Below, piece by piece: positions 7,627 through 14,567 of a stretch of 64,000 nucleotides of DNA. Below the pieces are notes generated by a model. It made no database searches and had not been told where the DNA came from. It saw only the letters and a program-made list of their open reading frames with translations. Position 1 is the first letter of the stretch. The number at the start of each line of letters is the position of its first letter. The DNA comes from Thiorhodovibrio litoralis (GTDB taxonomy: Bacteria; Pseudomonadota; Gammaproteobacteria; Chromatiales; Chromatiaceae). The position numbers were made by a program, and so were the translations under genes. The stretch covers positions 5,132,501 through 5,196,500 of the forward strand of contig NZ_CP121473.1 in assembly GCF_033954455.1 (NCBI RefSeq), given 5' to 3'.

Positions 7627-9308
7627 GCGCCCGCAAGCCGGTGGTTGGTGTGGTGCGCACGCCCACCATCCTGCAAATGGAGGCCCTGGAGTGCGGCGCG
7701 GCCGCCCTGGCCATGGTGTTGGCGCATTATGGGCGCTGGGAGCCGCTGGAGAAGTTGCGGCTGTTATGCGGGGTCTCGCGAGACGGCAGCAAGGCGATCA
7801 ATCTCGTTAAGGCGGCCCGCGTCCTTGGATTGAAGGCGAGCGGCAAACGCCTGGAGCCGGCCGACCTGGCTAGCTTGCCGGTGCCGGCCATATTGTTTGT
7901 CGGCATGAACCACTTTGTGGTGCTCGAGGGGGTGAGCAAAGGGAAGTTTCAGCTCAATGACCCTGCGGCCGGTCGGCGGTTGCTAACAGCCAAAGAATTC
8001 GACGAACTCTTTACCGGCTTGGTGCTGGCATTCGAGCCGACCGACGCCTTTCAGCCGGGTGGCACAGCACCATCTATCCTGCCCAGCCTGTGGGCGATGG
8101 CTCGACAGTCGCTCTGGCCGCTGGGCCTGTTGGCCTTGGCTGGTCTGCTGCTGGCTGTTTTCAGCATCCTGATGCCGGGGCTGCAGCAGATTTATATTGA
8201 TCGCATCCTGATCGAGCAATTTGATAATTGGGTCTATCCCCTGGCCATCATTCTGGCGGTGATCGCGCCGGTGATGGCCTTTCTCACCTGGTTGCATGCC
8301 CGACTCATTGCCGCGCTCAACGCCAAACTCTCCATCGTCTTGACTAGCCGACTGGCCTGGCGCGTGTTGCGTCTTCCGGTGCTGTTTTTTGGTCAGCGCT
8401 ACGCAGGCATGATCAGCGCTCGGGTGGGGTTGGCAGATCAGCTGGTGCTCACCCTGACCCAGAGCCTGTCCCAGGTGCTGAGCAATGTGGCACTCGTGCT
8501 GCTGCTCACGCTGCTGATGTTGCAGTACAGCCTTTCTCTCACCCTGATTGTCATCGGCATGAGTCTGTTCAACGCGCTGCTCTTTCAGCGCCTGCGCAAG
8601 AGCCTGGGTGAGGCATCGGAGAAGGTCGCCATGCAAACCGTGAAAATGGGTGGCAAGGTGATGCAAGGGGTACGCATGATGGAAACCCTGAAATCCACCG
8701 GCACTGATGATCTGTTCTTCTCGCAGTGGTCTGGGCTCCAGGTGCTCTACATTAACGCGCAGCAAGCGATTGCCAAGCGCGAGGCGCTGATTGCGGGACT
8801 GCAAACCTGGTTGGCGAGTCTGACGGCGGCGCTGGTGCTGGTGGTGGGGGGCTACTACACCATGACGGAGCAGTTCTCCATCGGCATGCTGGTGGCGTTT
8901 TCCGTCATCACGGTGCTGTTCAATCAGCCGGTGACGGTGTTAGTGAGCTTGGCTGGCATGCTGCAACAGACCCAGGGCGCCATTGCTCAATTGGACGACA
9001 CTCTGGGCTATCCCCTGGCGCGCGAATTTGATGAGCTTGAGACGGACACTAAGACGAACTTCGCCGAAGCGTCCCAGCGGCCCACAACGGCGCCGTTACG
9101 CCGGTTGAGCGGGCAAGTGCGCCTTGAGCAGGTGGGCTGCTGCTGGGGATTGGGCTGGACGAGTCGGCAGACTTTGTCTTGCTGGCCGTGCCCCATGTGG
9201 ACACAGATCTTGTCGAGTGGCCGTCGGCCTTGTTGTCGGCTGAATCCGCCGCGCCTGATGTCATGCCCGCCCTGGTCCCGGCATTGGAGCATTGGCTGCG
9301 CGCGCTGA
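7623..9308 (+). CDS. NHLP export ABC transporter, peptidase/permease part; ATPase domain lost
   Basis: Residues 1-130 are a C39 peptidase with intact triad (Cys24 in LECGAAA, His97 in MNHFVV, Asp113 in LNDPAAG), which cleaves Gly-Gly leaders during export. Residues about 150-460 are the ABC transmembrane domain. Family members are about 710 residues and end in an ATPase domain. Here, just after LSGQVRLEQVG (near 9132), where the ATPase domain should start, the sequence switches to the interior of the next transporter gene in another frame and runs to a chance stop at 9308. No Walker A, signature or Walker B motif is present. The last ~55 residues (Cys/Trp/Pro-rich) are out-of-frame. Peptide cleavage may survive; energy coupling would have to come from the partner ABC protein. 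Confidence 0.8.
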   Translation: MSARKPVVGVVRTPTILQMEALECGAAALAMVLAHYGRWEPLEKLRLLCGVSRDGSKAINLVKAARVLGLKASGKRLEPADLASLPVPAILFVGMNHFVVLEGVSKGKFQLNDPAAGRRLLTAKEFDELFTGLVLAFEPTDAFQPGGTAPSILPSLWAMARQSLWPLGLLALAGLLLAVFSILMPGLQQIYIDRILIEQFDNWVYPLAIILAVIAPVMAFLTWLHARLIAALNAKLSIVLTSRLAWRVLRLPVLFFGQRYAGMISARVGLADQLVLTLTQSLSQVLSNVALVLLLTLLMLQYSLSLTLIVIGMSLFNALLFQRLRKSLGEASEKVAMQTVKMGGKVMQGVRMMETLKSTGTDDLFFSQWSGLQVLYINAQQAIAKREALIAGLQTWLASLTAALVLVVGGYYTMTEQFSIGMLVAFSVITVLFNQPVTVLVSLAGMLQQTQGAIAQLDDTLGYPLAREFDELETDTKTNFAEASQRPTTAPLRRLSGQVRLEQVGCCWGLGWTSRQTLSCWPCPMWTQILSSGRRPCCRLNPPRLMSCPPWSRHWSIGCAR

Positions 9309-11845
9309 GTTGGGGCATGTCGCGCTGGGTGACGCCGCTCCCGGTGGTGGATGTGGGCATCGGCACGGATGAGACGCTCCAGATTGCTTCCGGTCGGCGT
9401 TGCAGCGCTCAACATGCCCTGACGTGGATTCGCTTGGCGCCCGAGGCCGGGTTCTTTCTCGATATTCAGGAGATCGACTCGAGCGCCGATGAGGTGACCT
9501 TCCCCCTCGCCTCCGAGGCCTGGCTGTGGACCATGACGCCGCTGGAGCTTCATGGCCGCTCGACTGCCGCCGCCTTGCGCGACGGCGATGCCTGGGACGG
9601 CGTCGCCGCGCTGCATCGTTTGTTGTTTGAGACGGCCTCGATGAACCTCATGCTGGGCAATGCCGATGAGTACAACCGACTCATGGCGCGCCGTGTTGCG
9701 ACCGAGGCCGAACGCGATCACGCATTCTCCGACTTGATGTCGGTCACGGCGCCGCGTCCCCGGTTGGAGGCGACGCCGGTGCGGGGCGACACTCCCTTGG
9801 TCGGTGCCATGCGGCTGGTGGGCCAGGCGTGCGGGTTCCAGATCCAAGTCCCGGTTGAGCTCAAGTCTGATGATGCGCTCAGCTTAGAGAACATTGTGCG
9901 GTTCAGTCGGCTGCGTCAGCGCACTGTCACCTTGCGCGATGACTGGTGGCAGGGGGATTTCGGCGCGCTGCTGGCGTTTGAAGCCGAAACCCAACGGCCC
10001 TTGGCGCTTGTGTACACGGATCAGGGGAGCGCCCAGTTAATTGACCCGGCCGATGGTCAGGAACTGGACTTTGAGACCCATCGGCAGCGACTCGCGCCCG
10101 AGGCCTTTGAGTTCACCACCCACCTGCCGTTTCGGGCCATGGGATTCCGCTCCCTGTTTGGTTTCGCCTTCGCGCGCGGTTGGCGCGACGCGGTCCTGAT
10201 GTTGGTGATGAGCGCCATGGCCGGGATGATGACCCTGGCCATCCCGGTGACAACCGCTTACCTGATCGACACGGCCATACCCAACCACGAGGTGGGCCAC
10301 TTAATTGAGATTGGCGTGGTCTTGGCGGTGCTTGGCGGCACGGCCTTCGTCGTTGACTATGTGGCGACCTTAGCTTTCACTCGCGCCGAGAGCCGCATGG
10401 GCCGTGCGTTGCAGTCGGGTCTGCTTGACCGGGTCTTGCGCCTGCCCATGGGGTTCTTTCAGAATTTTTCCGCCGGGGACTTGGCCAACCGCGTGATGGC
10501 GATGACGCAGATCCAGACGCTGCTTTCAACCGGCGCGGTCAATGCCATCCTGAGCGGCATTTTCGGCCTGGCCGGCTTTCTGCTCATGTTCTATTACGAC
10601 GCCCGGCTGGCCCTGTGGGCGCTGGTGCTGACCCTGGTGTATCTCATCCTCAGCCTGGTGATCAGCTATCTGCGACTGCGCCAGGAGCGCGCCCTGGCGG
10701 GCCTGATGGGGGACTTTAGCAACATCCTGCTGCACTTGATTCTTGGTGTTGCCAAGATTCGACTCGCCGCTGCCGAAGATCGCGCCTTTGCCCGCTTGGC
10801 CAGTCCCTATGCGAAGAGTCGTCGGCATCAGTTGCGCTCCCAACGCCTGGGCGCCTGGCAATCCGCGCTCAACCAGGTCCTGGCCTTGATCGGGCTGCTG
10901 ATCTTCGTCCTGCTGATTGGCAAACCCTCGCAAGCGCCCAACCTCATCGCGATTGGGGCCTTCTCGGCGCTACTGGTCGCTTTCCAGCAATTCTCCGCCA
11001 GCCTCTCGATGATGGTGATGGTGGCGACTGGCCTGATCGCCATCCAGCCACAGGTGGAGCGCGCCCGCCCTCTGCTCACGGCGGTTCCGGAGGTGAGCGA
11101 GGAGCGCAAGGACCCTGGCGCGCTGTCCGGGGCCATTGAGGTCTCCCATGTCAGTTTTCGCTATACCCCGAACGGACCGCTGATTCTTGACGATGTCTCG
11201 CTGGAGATCGAGCCCGGGCGCTTTGTCGCCCTGGTCGGTGCATCCGGGTCCGGCAAGTCCACGCTGCTGCGCCTCATCATGGGGTTTGAGTCACTGGAGT
11301 CCGGCGGGATTTTCTTCGACGGGCATGCGCTGACCAGTGTCGATGCCACCGCAGTGCGACGACAAATGGGGGTGGTGATGCAGAACGCGCAGCTGATGCC
11401 GGGCTCTCTCTACCAGAACATTGTCGGCACCAGCGGCGGCAGCCTGGACGACGCCTGGGAAGCGGCCACCCAGGTTGGTCTGGCCGATGACATCCACGCA
11501 ATGCCCATGGGCATGCAGACCGTCATCATGGAAGGCGGCGGAGCCCTGTCCGGTGGACAAATGCAACGCCTGATGATTGCCCGCGCCATCGTCAACCGCC
11601 CCAAGGTCTTGCTGCTGGATGAGGCCACCAGCGCGCTCGACAATCGCACCCAGGCCGTGGTCACGGAAAGTCTGGACCGATTGCGCGTGACCCGCATCGT
11701 CGTCGCGCATCGCCTCAGCACCGTGGTCAATGCCGAGCGCATCCACGTCATGGACGCCGGTCGCATCGTCGAGTCGGGAAACTATGCAAGCCTGATGCAG
11801 GCCCAAGGGCAGTTCGCCCGCCTGGCGGCGCGGCAGATGCTTTAG
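9179..11845 (+). CDS. NHLP export ABC transporter, permease/ATPase subunit; N-terminus cut
   Basis: 888 residues from a TTG, but homologous frame is readable from about 9135 (LLLGIGLDESADFVLL), so the native start was lost in the junction. It has an N-terminal accessory region (1-330, with a degenerate peptidase-like part), transmembrane domain (about 335-610), and a complete ATPase domain: Walker A GASGSGKST (about 687), signature LSGGQMQ (about 790), Walker B LLLDEATSALD (about 811) and the H-loop in VVAHRLS. In intact NHLM loci this is the second ABC protein, working with the peptidase-bearing one. Whether it is translated depends on coupling to the upstream frame, which overlaps it by 130 bases. 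Confidence 0.82.
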   Translation: MLAVPHVDTDLVEWPSALLSAESAAPDVMPALVPALEHWLRALSWGMSRWVTPLPVVDVGIGTDETLQIASGRRCSAQHALTWIRLAPEAGFFLDIQEIDSSADEVTFPLASEAWLWTMTPLELHGRSTAAALRDGDAWDGVAALHRLLFETASMNLMLGNADEYNRLMARRVATEAERDHAFSDLMSVTAPRPRLEATPVRGDTPLVGAMRLVGQACGFQIQVPVELKSDDALSLENIVRFSRLRQRTVTLRDDWWQGDFGALLAFEAETQRPLALVYTDQGSAQLIDPADGQELDFETHRQRLAPEAFEFTTHLPFRAMGFRSLFGFAFARGWRDAVLMLVMSAMAGMMTLAIPVTTAYLIDTAIPNHEVGHLIEIGVVLAVLGGTAFVVDYVATLAFTRAESRMGRALQSGLLDRVLRLPMGFFQNFSAGDLANRVMAMTQIQTLLSTGAVNAILSGIFGLAGFLLMFYYDARLALWALVLTLVYLILSLVISYLRLRQERALAGLMGDFSNILLHLILGVAKIRLAAAEDRAFARLASPYAKSRRHQLRSQRLGAWQSALNQVLALIGLLIFVLLIGKPSQAPNLIAIGAFSALLVAFQQFSASLSMMVMVATGLIAIQPQVERARPLLTAVPEVSEERKDPGALSGAIEVSHVSFRYTPNGPLILDDVSLEIEPGRFVALVGASGSGKSTLLRLIMGFESLESGGIFFDGHALTSVDATAVRRQMGVVMQNAQLMPGSLYQNIVGTSGGSLDDAWEAATQVGLADDIHAMPMGMQTVIMEGGGALSGGQMQRLMIARAIVNRPKVLLLDEATSALDNRTQAVVTESLDRLRVTRIVVAHRLSTVVNAERIHVMDAGRIVESGNYASLMQAQGQFARLAARQML

Positions 11846-11899
11846 TCCTGGAACATGAGCGTTCGGTTCCTTTCTGACAAACTCCAGGGAGATTAGATA

Positions 11900-13201
11900 A
11901 TGCGGTTCGATGTAGTTTTTTTAGCAACGGCAGTACTTTTTGCCAGTTATTCTGGCGCGAACGGCTCCGAAGCCTTATTGCGTGGCGCTGCCAATGGGAC
12001 TGTGATGACTGGAGCTGTTTATCCCGACTCCAGCCGCACATCCGTGGATTGGAACGGGCGTTATGTTGGGCGCCTGCCCTGCGCAGATTGTGAGGCGATT
12101 GAAACCGAGCTGACCTTGTCGCCGGACGAAACTTTTGTGCTCAAGACGCGTTACCTGGGGCGCTCAGAGGACTGGCAACGCGAGACCGGGCGCTTTGTGT
12201 GGGACGAAAGCGGCCAGATCGTGCGATTGAACCAGCGCGCACCTGACGCTAAGGCTTTTTTTGTCGGTGAAAATAGACTCTGGCAATTAGATCAATCCGG
12301 GCAGCGGATTCAGGGCGATCTGGCGGAGTTATATCAGCTGCATAAGGTGCAAGAGGGACAGGTCGGTATGGATTCTTTCGCCTTGAGTGCTTCCCTCTTT
12401 GATCAGCCATGGCGCTTGAAGGTGCTAAATGGACAACCTGTGATTGGGCTTGAGCGGCCAATCTATATTGAGTTTGTGGAGTCGGAGCATCGCATTCAAG
12501 GCTTCAACGGTTGCAATCGTTTTTTCGGGGATGTGCGTCTGGATGACCCCGAGGCGGATGAATCGGGCAGTATTGCAGTGGCATTTTCGCAAATAGGAAT
12601 GACGCGAATGGCCTGTCGTGGCGAGACGCATGAGACGCCCTTCATGCAAGCCTTGCAGGAGACGCGATCCATGCGGCTGACTGGCACCGAGCTCAGGTTG
12701 CTTGACGCCTCGGGTCAAGCCTTGGCACTTTTTGAGGCTGATGAAAGCCTGAAACCTTCTATGAGGCGTGTTTTGTCAAGCCCTTTTGAAAGCCTTGTCC
12801 GATTCAGTACCGTCGAGCAAATCAGAACGTTACAGTCGTTCCCGCATTGCATGAGCGCGCAAATCGGCCGATCCGCCGCGCTTCTCTCTCCCCGAAGGGG
12901 CGGGCGTGGTTCATCGAAACGCTCGCGCATGGCAACGGCGTCGAGCGCTGTTCACACGCTTTCAAATAGCCTGATCACTCACTTTGAATCGTCACTCGCT
13001 TATTCGTTCTCCTGTGCAATGGCGGCCGTTTGGTCAGCGCGTTTTGCTCGGTTTCATCGGCATTGCGAGCGTTGTGACAGCCATGGGTTGTCTCGGTTTG
13101 AAAGCCGACGGATTCTGTGCGAATCCGCTCCACCTTCTATCCGTGCCGGGAAGCCCGGTCACCTGAAATTGCATGCGATGTTCGCCGCTGAAACCGATTG
13201 A
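11900..13201 (+). CDS. NlpE-like plus META/HslJ-domain envelope protein with read-through tail
   Basis: The N-terminal signal peptide (MRFDVVFLATAVLFASYSG) lacks a lipobox cysteine. Residues ~50-150 match NlpE (WNGRYVGRLPCADCEAIET, with the CxxC pair), a copper/envelope-stress sensor fold; residues ~165-285 match the META/HslJ domain (QPWRLKVLNG, GFNGCNRFFG, MTRMACRG). The natural end of the META domain is near LRLLDASGQALALFE (about 12740). The remaining ~150 residues are Ser/Arg-rich with no domain and run into the IS110 flank, so the native stop was probably lost. It follows the transporter by 54 bases and might be co-transcribed with it. Confidence 0.75.
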   Translation: MRFDVVFLATAVLFASYSGANGSEALLRGAANGTVMTGAVYPDSSRTSVDWNGRYVGRLPCADCEAIETELTLSPDETFVLKTRYLGRSEDWQRETGRFVWDESGQIVRLNQRAPDAKAFFVGENRLWQLDQSGQRIQGDLAELYQLHKVQEGQVGMDSFALSASLFDQPWRLKVLNGQPVIGLERPIYIEFVESEHRIQGFNGCNRFFGDVRLDDPEADESGSIAVAFSQIGMTRMACRGETHETPFMQALQETRSMRLTGTELRLLDASGQALALFEADESLKPSMRRVLSSPFESLVRFSTVEQIRTLQSFPHCMSAQIGRSAALLSPRRGGRGSSKRSRMATASSAVHTLSNSLITHFESSLAYSFSCAMAAVWSARFARFHRHCERCDSHGLSRFESRRILCESAPPSIRAGKPGHLKLHAMFAAETD

Positions 13202-13270
13202 AAAGGAAAGCGCCCCTTCTTTTAAAACGGCATGACCAGGGGTCAGCCCAGGTTCCAGTCGGGCGCTTTC
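13109..13270 (-). ncRNA. Structured non-coding segment, candidate IS110-family bridge RNA
   Basis: Three perfect or near-perfect hairpins lie just downstream of the transposase gene: CGGATTC/GAATCCG with a 5-base loop (13109-13127); GTGCCGGG/CCCGG-T-CAC (about 13143-13162); and a 10-bp stem GAAAGCGCCC/GGGCGCTTTC (13206-13215 with 13261-13270) enclosing a smaller GACC/GGTC hairpin. IS110-family elements encode a bridge RNA in a non-coding end that pairs with donor and target DNA; in the IS1111 branch it lies 3' of the transposase, and here the 5' flank is only about 70 bases. Strand is inferred from the transposase. Loop complementarity to the element ends was not tested. Confidence 0.35.
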
Positions 13271-13370
13271 GACAACCTTGACCGTGATCCGTCGCGTTGC
13301 TCTCTCCTCGGGCGTTGGCGCTGTGCTTGGCCGTTGGGGGTAACTGGATGTCTTCCGCGGGCGGCGGGCC

Positions 13371-14498
13371 TTAGCCGGCTTTGAGCACCGCGCCGTCTGG
13401 GATCTCGCCCTGTTCGAGATAGCGCCACAAGGCGATGAGCAGCTTGCGCGCCAGGGCGACGATGCCGATGCGACGCATGCGTTTGCCGCCGGTGGCAAAG
13501 CGCTCGCGGTACCAGCGGCTCAGGGCGCTGTCAGGCTGATAGCGCAACCACAGCCAGGACAGTTCAACCATGAGCGCGCGGATGCGCCGGTTGCCGGCCT
13601 TGCTGATGCCTTGGTCGCGCTGATCATCACCGCTCGCATAGGGCGTGGGGGTGAGCCCGGCACAGGCGGCCAGCTGCTGGCGATTGCGAAAGCCGCGCCA
13701 GCTGAAGAATTCCATGACCAAGATCCAGCTCGAAACCCAGCCGATGCCTTTGAGCTCGAGCATGCGTGCGACTTGCTGGTGGGAGACGTCGGTGGCTTGC
13801 TCGACGCGGCGCTTTTGTTCTTGCTCGATGGCGCGGATTTGCTCATCAGCCAAGCAATAGCGCTGGTATTCGCGGCGGATCTCTTCTTTGAGGTCGGCGC
13901 CAAGGGGCTCGCCGGTGGCGGTGCACAAGTGATCGAGAGTATCGATGACGGTGTCGTTGAGACGCTCGATGACGAGACCCTGGGCGATGAAGAGCGATTT
14001 GATTCGGGAGCTGTGGGCGCCACGTTCGCGGATCAGTCGCTCGCGCTCGCGGTTCAGCCGCATCCGATCCTCGGCCCCGGCACTGGGGACGTTCACCACC
14101 GCGAGGGCTTTTTTCTCTCCGCCAAGATACCGCATGAGCTGCACCAGCAGCGCTTCGACGTCGACCCGGTCGGTCTTCACGCGCCGCTTCTTGCGGTTGA
14201 CCTGAATGCTGGCCGAGTCGACCACGCGGCTGTGAATCCCCCAGGATTCCAATGTACGATGAATCCAGAATCCATCCCGGCCGGCTTCGTAAACGCTTTC
14301 AATGACACAATCCGCGCTGAGTCCAAGCTTCCCCTTGGCGATCTCGATCTGCTCGTGCAAGGCGGGAAGATCGCGCGCTTCGATGGTCTTGATGCGGATC
14401 TTCTCGCCGTTGCTGAAGCCCAGCTTCCAGGTTTTGTTGCTCAGCTCAAGGGCCAGATAGAGGGTGGTCTTCGGCGTTTGGACAGCGGCAGTGGTCAT
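13371..14498 (-). CDS. IS110-family transposase (DEDD/serine recombinase)
   Basis: A 375-residue transposase. The N-terminal RuvC-like DEDD domain shows ESVYEAGRDGFWI and KTDRVDVEALL; the C-terminal Transposase_20 domain has LELKGIGWVSSW (helix-hairpin-helix), LAACAGLTPTPYASG and GISKAGNRRIRALM with the catalytic serine. The length is normal for IS110/IS1111 elements, so it looks intact. A GAGGAG ribosome site precedes the ATG. The element sits between the NlpE-like gene and the mechanosensitive channel gene, almost touching the end of the latter. Confidence 0.92.
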   Translation of the reverse strand: MTTAAVQTPKTTLYLALELSNKTWKLGFSNGEKIRIKTIEARDLPALHEQIEIAKGKLGLSADCVIESVYEAGRDGFWIHRTLESWGIHSRVVDSASIQVNRKKRRVKTDRVDVEALLVQLMRYLGGEKKALAVVNVPSAGAEDRMRLNRERERLIRERGAHSSRIKSLFIAQGLVIERLNDTVIDTLDHLCTATGEPLGADLKEEIRREYQRYCLADEQIRAIEQEQKRRVEQATDVSHQQVARMLELKGIGWVSSWILVMEFFSWRGFRNRQQLAACAGLTPTPYASGDDQRDQGISKAGNRRIRALMVELSWLWLRYQPDSALSRWYRERFATGGKRMRRIGIVALARKLLIALWRYLEQGEIPDGAVLKAG

Positions 14499-14567
14499 GT
14501 TCGGTCTCCTCGTGGCTCGGGGTTAATGTCGAGGCTTAGACTTGGATGGCCTACATAGTTTCTTAAG

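Larger units (their letters stand above)
13100..14560 (-). mobile_element. IS110-family insertion sequence, approximate limits
   Basis: Limits are estimates: the right end lies between the transposase start (14498) and the stop of the channel gene (14568); the left end lies somewhere between the end of the META domain (about 12750) and the transposase stop (13371). IS110 elements lack clear terminal inverted repeats, so the ends cannot be fixed by eye. The insertion probably explains the abnormal tail of the NlpE-like gene. Confidence 0.6.

Noticed and set aside
13611-14558. 315-codon plus-strand frame
   Set aside because: Antisense shadow of the IS110 transposase.
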